Shown here: positions 34,564-42,657 of the stretch, piece by piece
How the letters are laid out: each line of letters begins with the position of its first letter
How positions within the stretch are numbered: position 1 is the first letter of the stretch
Assembly (NCBI GenBank): GCA_040223695.1
Contig: JAVKFU010000015.1
Coordinates: 170,534 to 234,533 of the forward strand
Reading direction: 5' to 3'
DNA from: Deltaproteobacteria bacterium
Lineage (GTDB): Bacteria > Desulfobacterota_D > UBA1144 > Nemesobacterales > UBA2774
Length of the DNA stretch: 64,000 nt
Position numbers and translations under genes: made by a program
Notes under the pieces: generated by a model
Seen by the model: only the letters and a program-made list of their open reading frames with translations
Databases searched by the model: none
What the model was told of the DNA's origin: nothing

Positions 34564-35241
34564 ATGCATATAAGACCGGTGCTCCTTGTAGTGGACATGC
34601 AGAACGGATTTTGCGGGATTGGCGGATCATTCGACAAGTTCGGGTTCAATATCAAGCCCTACAGGGATATAATCCCCAATCTGCAGACCATCATAGGTTT
34701 CATGCGCAGGAAGGGCATACCCGTTTATTACGCCAAGGCCATAAGGGAGGCTTCGGGACTCGATCTCCTCGACAGAGTCCACAAAATCATTCCCGAGAGC
34801 CGCAGGGAGAAGCTCGACGATATGCATCTGTGTATCAAAGATACATGGGATGCTGACGTAATAGACGAAATCTATCCCGAACCGGACGACTATATTGTCG
34901 AGAAGAGACGGGATTCCGTCTTTCAGGATACCGAGTTCGAGCTGTGGCTCAGGTCCTTCGGCGCAGACACCATAATTTTCACGGGCATTGATGCCTACAT
35001 ATGCGTGGAGAGTTCCGTCAGAGACGCCTTTAACAAGGGGTACGACGTCATTGTGCTGGACGACTGTGTTGCGTCCAGAGAGGAAAAGCTTCAACTCGCC
35101 TCCCTGATGCAGATATCCGAAGCCTACGGCTGGGTAATGTCCTCGCAAAAACTGATTCAAAAGATAGATAATAAAGATCTTATTCTTACCGGCATAGAGC
35201 CGCCGTCCGTTTCTCTCGTAAGTTCCGAAGGCCAGGCTTGA
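34564..35241 (+). CDS. Isochorismatase-like cysteine hydrolase
   Basis: The product is 225 residues of the isochorismatase/nicotinamidase fold. The catalytic Asp is Asp11 (LLVVDMQNGF), the Lys is in VEKRRDS, and the nucleophilic Cys is in DAYICVESSVRDA. The triad is complete. Substrates in this family include nicotinamide, isochorismate and various amides and carbamates, so it cannot be named by motif. ATG 34564 is used; it has GGGGAGG 12 bases upstream. Gene order behind an AsnB-like amidotransferase and ahead of a symporter suggests a related small-molecule amide as substrate. Confidence 0.85.
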   Translation: MHIRPVLLVVDMQNGFCGIGGSFDKFGFNIKPYRDIIPNLQTIIGFMRRKGIPVYYAKAIREASGLDLLDRVHKIIPESRREKLDDMHLCIKDTWDADVIDEIYPEPDDYIVEKRRDSVFQDTEFELWLRSFGADTIIFTGIDAYICVESSVRDAFNKGYDVIVLDDCVASREEKLQLASLMQISEAYGWVMSSQKLIQKIDNKDLILTGIEPPSVSLVSSEGQA

Positions 35242-35292
35242 TAAAAACCGGGATTTGATTTCAGCCCGCTTTTTCCTTTAAATTAAACGGCA

Positions 35293-36879
35293 ATGAACGT
35301 ACTCGACTGGCTTGTCGTTATTGTTTACATAGTTGTCCTGCTCACCCTCAGCAGGTACCTAAGCCGGAGGCAGGACAGTGTCGAAGACTACTATCTCGGA
35401 GGAAGGTCTTTACCCTGGTGGACCATAGGGCTGTCCACTATGGCGACGCAGCTTGGCGCGATAAGCTTTATTTCCGCCCCTGCCTTTGTGGCGCTCAAGC
35501 CCGGGGGCGGGCTTACATGGCTCGGTTACGAGTTCGCGGTCCCGGCAGCCGTCATCTTCGTGATGATTTTTATCATTCCCGTTATACACGCTGAGAAAGT
35601 CGTAAGCGTTTACGAGTATCTTGAGAGGCGCTTCGACCCCGCGACGCGCTCTATCGTGAGCTTTATATTCCAGATAGGAAGGGGGCTTGCGACAGGGGTA
35701 AGCATTTACGCCATAGGTCTTGTTCTCTCTGCCGTGTGGAAATTTCCCCTCGTCCCTACAATCCTTGCGATAGGTGTAGTAACTGTAATATACGACGTCT
35801 GGGGAGGCATCAAGGCCGTTGTCTTCAGCGATGTTATTCAGATGGTCATACTTACCGCGGGAATCCTGATTTGCGGTATAGCCGCCTATAATCTCACCGG
35901 AGGGTGGGAGAATGTTTTCTCGGCGTTTGAAAAGGAGCGTCTGGAAATTATGAGGCTCAGTACGCACGGCTTCGGAGACGGCGACGACTTCAGCTTCTGG
36001 GCTCTTCTTCTGGGCGGTTTCTTCCTCTACATATCCTATTACGGCTGTGATCAGAGCCAGATACAGCGTGAGATCTGCGCTAAAACACTGGATGACGCGA
36101 AGAGGTCGCTTATGCTAAATGGCATAGCGCGTTTTTTTATCGTGTCCGCCTACCTCGCCATGGGCCTCCTGATCGGCGCCTTCGCCTACCGGAACGAATA
36201 TTTCATGAGCCTCATACCAAAAGACAAGGTCGATTACATGGTCCCTGTATTCGTGCTGAATTATCTCCCCCACGGCCTTATCGGTTTCATAGTTGTGGCG
36301 CTGCTTGCGGCGTTTATGTCGAGCCTCGACTCCTCTATCAATTCCCTGAGCGCGGCGACCATGAGAGACATTTATCAGCGCTACGTAAGGCCCGAAGCGG
36401 ACGGCAAGCACTATTTTCTGTGGTCGAAAATCCTGACCGTTTTCTGGGGCGCCGTATGCACCGGGTTCGCGTTTTTCGTGGGTAGTATTTCCGACACGAT
36501 AATAGAGGCTATAAACAAGGTGGGCTCTCTTTTTTACGGTCCTGTTCTGGCCGCTTTTGTCCTGGGAATACTTATCAGGAGAACGAGCGCCGCCGGAGCC
36601 AAAGCCGGCGTGCTCGCCGGCGTATCGGTCAATCTCATCCTCTGGATAGGGTTTCCGGGAGTCTCATGGCTTTGGTGGAACGTGACGGGATGTTTATCGG
36701 CTATCGGGACGGGATATCTGCTGAGCTTCTTTTATCCCAATAAAAAAATTGCCGAGACTTCCGGGAGGGCTTTTGCGGATGAGGGAGGCAATTGGAGGAG
36801 AGGCTATATAATATTGGTGCTCTATTTTTTTGCAATCATTTTCTTGAGTTACGCCGTTCAGCGCCTCTGGCTCGGATAA
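35293..36879 (+). CDS. Sodium/solute symporter family transporter
   Basis: The product is 528 residues with about thirteen membrane segments of the SSS (LeuT-like) fold. Features include the N-terminal YYLGGRSLPWWTIGLSTMATQLGAISFIS motif, the GRG motif in the fifth segment and the later SSLDSSINSLSAATMRDIY segment carrying sodium-site serines. Substrates of this family range from sugars and myo-inositol to proline, urea and carboxylates; none can be chosen here. It begins 51 bases after the hydrolase stop codon, so it is co-transcribed with it and probably imports a substrate of that pathway. Confidence 0.9.
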   Translation: MNVLDWLVVIVYIVVLLTLSRYLSRRQDSVEDYYLGGRSLPWWTIGLSTMATQLGAISFISAPAFVALKPGGGLTWLGYEFAVPAAVIFVMIFIIPVIHAEKVVSVYEYLERRFDPATRSIVSFIFQIGRGLATGVSIYAIGLVLSAVWKFPLVPTILAIGVVTVIYDVWGGIKAVVFSDVIQMVILTAGILICGIAAYNLTGGWENVFSAFEKERLEIMRLSTHGFGDGDDFSFWALLLGGFFLYISYYGCDQSQIQREICAKTLDDAKRSLMLNGIARFFIVSAYLAMGLLIGAFAYRNEYFMSLIPKDKVDYMVPVFVLNYLPHGLIGFIVVALLAAFMSSLDSSINSLSAATMRDIYQRYVRPEADGKHYFLWSKILTVFWGAVCTGFAFFVGSISDTIIEAINKVGSLFYGPVLAAFVLGILIRRTSAAGAKAGVLAGVSVNLILWIGFPGVSWLWWNVTGCLSAIGTGYLLSFFYPNKKIAETSGRAFADEGGNWRRGYIILVLYFFAIIFLSYAVQRLWLG

Positions 36880-36959
36880 ATACTTGATTTCCGCTCCGGG
36901 GTCTTTATCATTTTAAGCTGTAGATTATATTTAAAGCGAGGGTTCAAGGGAGGCAAAGA

Positions 36960-37601
36960 ATGAATCTTTTAAAACTGTTATCGGCTATTTTAATAATGTT
37001 CGGCGTGGTGATCGTCGCTGGCTCCGAAGCGCAGGAGAGCGATCTTTCTCCGCTTGGTTTCTCATTCGGCATATCCCACAAGGATGCTGAGAATATAATC
37101 GACTCAAACGGGAAGAGGCTGATCGATAATAAAGTGGACTCCAAGAAAATCAGGACCATGCTTATGCAGGGAGTAATAGTCGATCTCCCGCTTGACCTTG
37201 AAGGAAGAGACGTCAGTACCGGACTTGAATTCTACGACAAGAAGCTCCTCTCAACCTCTCTCATACTCAACGCGCAGGATTCCTTCGAGGAGCTCGAGCT
37301 CGAGAATATGCTGACCAGATATTTAACCGATAAATACGGCGAGCCTTCGAGTTCCGACAGCATGCTTTATTTTAAAACCTGGACATGGCAGATGCCGGAC
37401 GTAAAACTGGTCCTCCATACGAATCAGAAGGATAATATGGTAAAGGTCGAATACACGTACAAGCCCGTGCACCAGGCGAAATTCGAGGACGAGCTCGATA
37501 AGAAACGGGGAACGAAGAAAATCGACCCCGCAAAGGAGATGTTCCTCGATGGTGATTACAGTAAACCGACGGGTTATGATGAGAAATATGATATCAGGTA
37601 A
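36960..37601 (+). CDS. Secreted protein of unknown function
   Basis: The product is 213 residues with GGGAGG before the ATG at 36960. A signal peptide (hydrophobic 4-20) ends near SEA (about 24). The mature part is alpha/beta-like with no cysteine. The segment SFGISHKDAENIIDSNG resembles the opening of small periplasmic proteins with a tandem-repeat fold. No family is recognised. It lies 80 bases after the symporter gene on the same strand and may belong to that operon, though a periplasmic substrate-binding role is not supported by any motif. Confidence 0.65.
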   Translation: MNLLKLLSAILIMFGVVIVAGSEAQESDLSPLGFSFGISHKDAENIIDSNGKRLIDNKVDSKKIRTMLMQGVIVDLPLDLEGRDVSTGLEFYDKKLLSTSLILNAQDSFEELELENMLTRYLTDKYGEPSSSDSMLYFKTWTWQMPDVKLVLHTNQKDNMVKVEYTYKPVHQAKFEDELDKKRGTKKIDPAKEMFLDGDYSKPTGYDEKYDIR

Positions 37602-37646
37602 CAGACTTCCCGCGCTCTAATTAACCCCGCCCGTTCTTTTTCAGGC

Positions 37647-38144
37647 TCAATACCTCGTACATTTCTGAACGGTTTTCAAATTTTTGTGGTCGTTGCCGAG
37701 TATCCCGTAAACGTGAGCCCACTCGTGCTTCAGTAGCGGCAATATTCCCTTTCTGTTAAACGCCTTGTAGCTCACTATTATAAGCGAGTTTGCGGGGTCG
37801 TACTCTCCGTTACACTTCCCCTTGTGGTATTCGCACTCGAATGTCCCGTTCACGACCGCGACTAAATATTGTCTCGCCTGCTTTCCTCCGTCCTTAATAC
37901 CGTAACAATCACTGAATTCTGTAAACTGCCTGTCCACGTTCCTGAGTATTGCCCCCTTATCCCCGGGGACTTTTCTCGTCATCCCGACCCTGAATCGGTA
38001 CTCCGGGGTGGTTTCGTAGGGCAGGTTCTTTAGATTCTCCCTATTCACCTCCTCAGGGTCAACGATCTCCGTTATACGTCCCATATTGGCGCAGGAGGTG
38101 AGCAGGAGTACGAAAAAAGCCGCATACAGAATCCGAAATCTCAT
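37647..38144 (-). CDS. Putative zinc-peptidase lipoprotein (HEWAH motif)
   Basis: The product is 165 residues. A lipobox ends LLTSC (Cys18). The only recognised motif is His140-Glu141-Trp-Ala-His144 within LLKHEWAHVYG, the HExxH of zincin peptidases, with His153 nine residues later as a possible third ligand. Four cysteines lie between about 80 and 111 (SDCYG, FECEY, KCNG), with one more near the end. The peptidase claim rests on this single motif, so it is tentative. It is convergent with the secreted protein gene at 36960. Confidence 0.6.
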   Translation of the reverse strand: MRFRILYAAFFVLLLTSCANMGRITEIVDPEEVNRENLKNLPYETTPEYRFRVGMTRKVPGDKGAILRNVDRQFTEFSDCYGIKDGGKQARQYLVAVVNGTFECEYHKGKCNGEYDPANSLIIVSYKAFNRKGILPLLKHEWAHVYGILGNDHKNLKTVQKCTRY

Positions 38145-38322
38145 AATTGATTAGAAAATATAACTCATATTTTGCAAGATAAAAAAGCGGTGTGAAAATC
38201 TCCCCAGGCTAATTTAGATTCTCTGCGCTTTAATACGTAAAGTTTGTATTGATCCTCCGGATTCCCGACTACGGGCGTATTCGTGTTAATATTAAATTGA
38301 ATGGGGCTTATTCCGGTACAAG

Positions 38323-38811
38323 ATGACTGACATGAAGGATAAAAGCGGATTCTTAAAAGATGCGCTCGCCTGGTACGGCTCGACGAGGGTAGGGGCGTGG
38401 ACGATTATAAATCTCGGGTCGCATCTGGATAAATGGCTTATTAAGGCTTCGGGCGGGCGGCTGAACACCACCTTCGCATGGCCGTGCCTCGTGCTCACTA
38501 CAAAGGGCGCCAGAACGGGCAGACCGAGGACGACCCCTCTGGTCTACATCGAGGACGGCGGCAACATCGTTCTGATTGCGTCTAAGAGAGGGAACCCGAG
38601 CCACCCCTCCTGGTATATAAATCTCCGGGCAAATCCCGAAGTCGAGGTATTCCTCGGCGGTGAAACAAAAACCTGTACAGCGACAGATGCGGAAGGGGAA
38701 GAGCGCGAGAGGCTCTGGCAAAAAGCCGTCAAGCTTTACTCCGGGTACGAGAAATACAGGAAGAGAGCGGGGGAGAGACAAATTCCGGTCGTTGTGCTTA
38801 AACCTTTGTAA
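38323..38811 (+). CDS. Ddn-like (deazaflavin-dependent nitroreductase family) protein
   Basis: The product is 162 residues of the split-barrel fold. The segment TTKGARTGRPRTTPLVYIEDGG followed by ASKRGNPSHPSWYINLRANPEVEV is typical of the nitroreductase family DUF385/Ddn, members of which use F420 or a flavin. No F420 biosynthesis gene is in this window, so the cofactor is undetermined. The start at ATG 38323 is plausible, with a weak ribosome binding site. Confidence 0.78.
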   Translation: MTDMKDKSGFLKDALAWYGSTRVGAWTIINLGSHLDKWLIKASGGRLNTTFAWPCLVLTTKGARTGRPRTTPLVYIEDGGNIVLIASKRGNPSHPSWYINLRANPEVEVFLGGETKTCTATDAEGEERERLWQKAVKLYSGYEKYRKRAGERQIPVVVLKPL

Positions 38812-39132
38812 TATTAGTACCTAAGACGCTAATATTTCTATATAAAATTTCTAACCCGGTCTTGTTGGAGATTAATCGGCAATTACTCTTCCGTGTCCCG
38901 CCCGCAACAGCTTCGAAAATCCTGGAAACAGCAACAAGGAAAATATAACCTAGCCGCCGCTGGAATTAGTTTCTTTCTCATTTAAGCCTGCGGCAATATC
39001 CGGATATAAACGCCGCTTGACTAAAAAGCGCACTATACTTAAAAAACAGGTTTTTTAATCAAGAACAGTATGATTTGGATAATAAATAACAACAATGAGA
39101 ATGCAGCCACTATATAACGAGGAGTGATTTCT
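38812..39132. other. Intergenic region before the hybrid kinase
   Basis: No gene is seen in these 321 bases. They hold one copy of a diverged repeat at 38962-39009 that recurs at 42598-42645. The end carries the GAGGAG ribosome binding site of the kinase gene at 39119-39124. Confidence 0.55.
38962..39009 (+). repeat. Diverged 48-base repeat, copy A
   Basis: It begins GGAATTAGTTTCTTTCTCAT. The first twenty bases differ at one position from the copy at 42598-42645 and the rest at about nine, roughly 80% identity by hand. The copies lie upstream of the hybrid kinase gene and upstream of the DHA2 transporter gene. Confidence 0.5.
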
Positions 39133-42039
39133 GTGTACAAGAACCCGGATGCACATAAAAATGACTTCTTTAGTATTCTGGATAACGTCCCCGATGCCAT
39201 GGTTGTTACTAACAACGAGGGGAAGATTGTACTGATCAACCACCAGACAGAAAAATTATTCGGCTACTCTGAAGAGGAATTGCTCGGAGAGACGGTCGAG
39301 ATCTTGTTGCCTGAGCGTTTTCGTAAAGAACACAAGAGACATCGTGGGAGCTACTATGATGAACCTAAAGTAAGGCCTATGGGAAGAGGTATAAGCGTTA
39401 TTGGAAGACGTAGAGACGGAAGCGAAGTTCCATTGGAGATCAGCCTGTCTCCATGGAGAAATGGGGATGAATTTCTTGTCATATCGGCTATCCGCGACAT
39501 TACCGAGCGCGAGAGAACCGAGAAGGAATTAAAGTGGAAAAACAAGAACCTAGAAATGCTGAATACCGTCACCCAGGCAGTACACAAATCCCATGATCTG
39601 GATGAGGTTTACAAGATTGCCCTGGATATGGCCACAGAGCTGGAAAATGTAGATATAGCATGTATATATCTGGTGGATAGAGGTAGAAAAGAAGCCGTTC
39701 TCCAGGCCTACAGGAACCTGCCTGAAGAGTACATTGGCAGGGCTCAGCGAATACCATATTCCAGTGGTATTACATGGGAAGTTATTAACTCCGGCAAGGT
39801 GCTAAATATCGAAAATATCCAAAAAGATCCGAATATTGGACAAGCAGGCAAGAGCCTCGGACATCTGGCTGTCCTGGGAATACCTATAACTTCGCGGGAG
39901 GGAGTAATAGGAGTCATCTGGTTCTCCAGCTATAAAGAGCGAACATTCGGGGAGCAGGAGGTAGCCTTGCTTACCTCTATCGGCGATCAGATCGCTACAG
40001 CCATAGCCAAGGCCAAGCTGTACAGAGACCTGGCGAGAAAGAGCCGGTATGAGGAAATCATAAGAACCGTTGTACAGAATGTCCACAGTTCACTCGATTT
40101 ACAGGAAGTTCTCGAGAATGCAGCCGTATCCCTGATCGAGAATATAGAGGTTGTGGATATTGTTGGGATTTACATGGTAGAAGGAGAGGAGGCTGTTTTG
40201 AAAGCCCACGGAGGTTTGACCGACTCTTATATAAAGCGGGCCGGAAGAATCCCCTATCCGAAGGGTTTTACATGGAAGACCATACTGGAAGGGGAACCCA
40301 GGTATTGCGCGGATGCGGGAAAGGATAATTATATAGGTCCTGCCGGAAAGAAAGAGGGAATAAAAAGTTATTTGTCCATGCCCCTGGTAAATGAAGATAA
40401 GACTGTAGGTTGTATAAACATTACTTCCAAACAAAAGAATACTTTTGATAGAGAAGAGTTAAAGCTGCTTGAGGCAGTGTCGCATCAAATTTCGGTTGCA
40501 ATAAAGAACGCCAAACAGGCGGAGTTGCTTCTTGAAAGTGAGGAACGATTAAGTGCTGTATTAAACAATACTCCAAACGTGTCAATCCAGAGTTATGATA
40601 TAGACGGCAGGGTTTTATACTGGAACAAAGCTGCGGAGAATATATTTGGTTGGTCGCGGGATCAGGCATTGGGAAAAACTCTGGATCAATTAATATTAGA
40701 CAAGGAATCCACAAATGAGTTTGTTTCAGTCCTCAAGTCTGTAGATAAATCAAATGAACCTTTTGGTCCCAGTGAATGGAATTATAAGGGCAGAGAAGGG
40801 AATAAAGGTACTGTCTATTCTACAATATTTCCCATTCCCTCATCGGGAGGCAAAAAAGAATTCATTTGTATGGATATTGACATCACCGAACGGAAACGCA
40901 TGGAGGAAGAGCTTCTTAAGGTACAGAAACTGGAATCCGTAGGTATCCTGGCCGGTGGAATTGCACATGACTTCAACAACCTGTTAACCGGAATAATGGG
41001 CAACATCTCCGTTGCCAGATTACGCGCGGAAAAAGGTAGGCCTATTAATGAAATGCTGCAAGAGGCGGAGAAAGCAACACTGAGGGCGACTAATTTAACC
41101 AGTCAGCTGCTTACCTTCTCCAAGGGCGAAGCGCCGATAAAGCAATTATCATCTCTTGACGATATAATAAGGGAATCTGCTGGTTTTGTCTTAACGGGAT
41201 CCAATGTCAGATGTGAATATACCATACCCTCGGACCTCTGGTCGGCAGAAGTTGATAAAGGGCAGATTAGTCAGGTCATAAACAACCTTGTGATAAATGC
41301 ACAGCAGGCAATGCCGGAAGGAGGGGTTATCCGGCTGAGTGCCGAGAATACAACTGAAGTTAAAAAACATAATACTTTGAGAGAGGGACGTTACGTAAGG
41401 ATAAGCGTAAAAGATTCGGGGACTGGAATACCTAAGGAATACTTACAGAAGATATTTGATCCTTATTTTACAACGAAGCAGAGAGGAAGCGGTCTTGGCC
41501 TTGCGATATGCTACTCAATAATCAACAAGCACGCGGGGCTAATCACCGTAAACTCCGAGATGGGGGAGGGAACAATCTTCTCTGTGTACATTCCTGCAAG
41601 TGGGGAACGTATTCAAAAATATAAAGAGGGGGTAAAGAATGTTCTGGAGGATGGAGAGGGAAGAATACTCGTGATGGATGACGAAGAAATGATTAGAAAA
41701 GTCGTTGAATTTATATTGGAGGATACGGGATATGAAGTCCGGTTTGCGAAAGACGGGGCAGAGGCGTTGGAGTTGTATAAAGAAGCTATGAAGAGGGGAA
41801 ATGCTTTTGATGCCGTTATACTCGACCTGACTGTACCGGGGGGAATGGGCGGCAAGGAAACAATGGAGAATCTGATCATGATAGACCCGAATGTCAGGGG
41901 GATAGTATCGAGTGGATATTTAAACGACCCGGAGATGGCGGATTTTGAGAAGTATGGATTTAAGGGGATTGTTAGCAAGCCATACGATGTTCAGGAACTA
42001 ATTATGGTATTGCACAAGGTAATTTGCACCGAAAGATAA
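39133..42039 (+). CDS. Hybrid sensor histidine kinase (PAS-GAF-GAF-PAS-HK-REC)
   Basis: The product is about 968 residues. PAS 1 spans about 10-130 (DNVPDAMVVTNNEGKIVLINHQTEKLFGYSEEELLG). Two GAF domains lie at about 150-300 and 310-460 and share a repeated IPYSSGITWEVI / IPYPKGFTWKTI segment. PAS 2 lies at about 465-590. The kinase has His at about 612 in GGIAHDFNNLLTG and an HATPase region with GSGLGLAICYSIINKHAG (about 786). A REC domain with Asp at about 898 (VILDLTVPGG) ends it. No membrane segment is seen, so it is cytoplasmic. GTG 39133 is chosen for its GAGGAG at 8 bases. No response regulator with an output domain is adjacent. Confidence 0.92.
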   Translation: MYKNPDAHKNDFFSILDNVPDAMVVTNNEGKIVLINHQTEKLFGYSEEELLGETVEILLPERFRKEHKRHRGSYYDEPKVRPMGRGISVIGRRRDGSEVPLEISLSPWRNGDEFLVISAIRDITERERTEKELKWKNKNLEMLNTVTQAVHKSHDLDEVYKIALDMATELENVDIACIYLVDRGRKEAVLQAYRNLPEEYIGRAQRIPYSSGITWEVINSGKVLNIENIQKDPNIGQAGKSLGHLAVLGIPITSREGVIGVIWFSSYKERTFGEQEVALLTSIGDQIATAIAKAKLYRDLARKSRYEEIIRTVVQNVHSSLDLQEVLENAAVSLIENIEVVDIVGIYMVEGEEAVLKAHGGLTDSYIKRAGRIPYPKGFTWKTILEGEPRYCADAGKDNYIGPAGKKEGIKSYLSMPLVNEDKTVGCINITSKQKNTFDREELKLLEAVSHQISVAIKNAKQAELLLESEERLSAVLNNTPNVSIQSYDIDGRVLYWNKAAENIFGWSRDQALGKTLDQLILDKESTNEFVSVLKSVDKSNEPFGPSEWNYKGREGNKGTVYSTIFPIPSSGGKKEFICMDIDITERKRMEEELLKVQKLESVGILAGGIAHDFNNLLTGIMGNISVARLRAEKGRPINEMLQEAEKATLRATNLTSQLLTFSKGEAPIKQLSSLDDIIRESAGFVLTGSNVRCEYTIPSDLWSAEVDKGQISQVINNLVINAQQAMPEGGVIRLSAENTTEVKKHNTLREGRYVRISVKDSGTGIPKEYLQKIFDPYFTTKQRGSGLGLAICYSIINKHAGLITVNSEMGEGTIFSVYIPASGERIQKYKEGVKNVLEDGEGRILVMDDEEMIRKVVEFILEDTGYEVRFAKDGAEALELYKEAMKRGNAFDAVILDLTVPGGMGGKETMENLIMIDPNVRGIVSSGYLNDPEMADFEKYGFKGIVSKPYDVQELIMVLHKVICTER

Positions 42040-42257
42040 CAGTTCTCACTGCGGGTGTTTCTGACGGTCTCTTTCCCTGTCGCGAATTAGAAAGAGTTTC
42101 TTACAGCAGAGAACGTATAACCTTGGAAATATTCTTCATAATTCCAGCCTAGACCGGGCCTGACGAAAGTGGCGCAGTACAAACTATATATACAATAGAT
42201 TTTCAAAATGATACAATATGAAAATTATAGCCTTAACATCTATGAGGAGGCCTAATT

Positions 42258-42443
42258 ATGGGAGAAAGAAAGAAAATAGATTGTAGAAAAATGCCGAGCG
42301 AGAGCAACTGCACACTCGCTATAAGTGGAACGGAAGAGGAAGTTTTACCAATTGCTGTATATCATGCAATTACTATCCACGGCCATGAAGATACGCCTGA
42401 ACTTAAAGAGCAAATTAGAGCTATGCTCGAAGACGAAGACTAA
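42258..42443 (+). CDS. DUF1059 small protein
   Basis: The product is 61 residues, with GAGGAGG before ATG 42258. The family form is clear: KIDCRKMPSESNCTLAISGTEEEVLPIAVYHAITIHG with two cysteines, then a short acidic end. Members are small soluble proteins of unknown role, widespread in environmental bacteria. It lies 218 bases after the hybrid kinase gene on the same strand. Confidence 0.85.
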   Translation: MGERKKIDCRKMPSESNCTLAISGTEEEVLPIAVYHAITIHGHEDTPELKEQIRAMLEDED

Positions 42444-42597
42444 CCGGGGATTTTATAGAGCGGCCTGACCTTCTATAATAGGCTCATCAGATAAGCTGGA
42501 TTTTAACGGGAAACGCTGTTTAAAGAAGGACATCGGAGTGGCAATCAGGGATTACATTCTGTCTTGTTCCAATTTAACTTGCGGTCGAACCGCTTTT

Positions 42598-42645
42598 GGA
42601 ATTAGTTTTTTTCTCATATAGTCCTGTCGTAATATCTGAATAAAA
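42598..42645 (+). repeat. Diverged 48-base repeat, copy B
   Basis: This is the second copy of the element at 38962-39009, upstream of the transporter gene. The opening GGAATTAGTTT and the CTCAT following it are shared, and the last part is more diverged. It lies within the 5' leader of the transporter gene. Confidence 0.5.
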
Positions 42646-42657
42646 GGCGAGGGGAGA

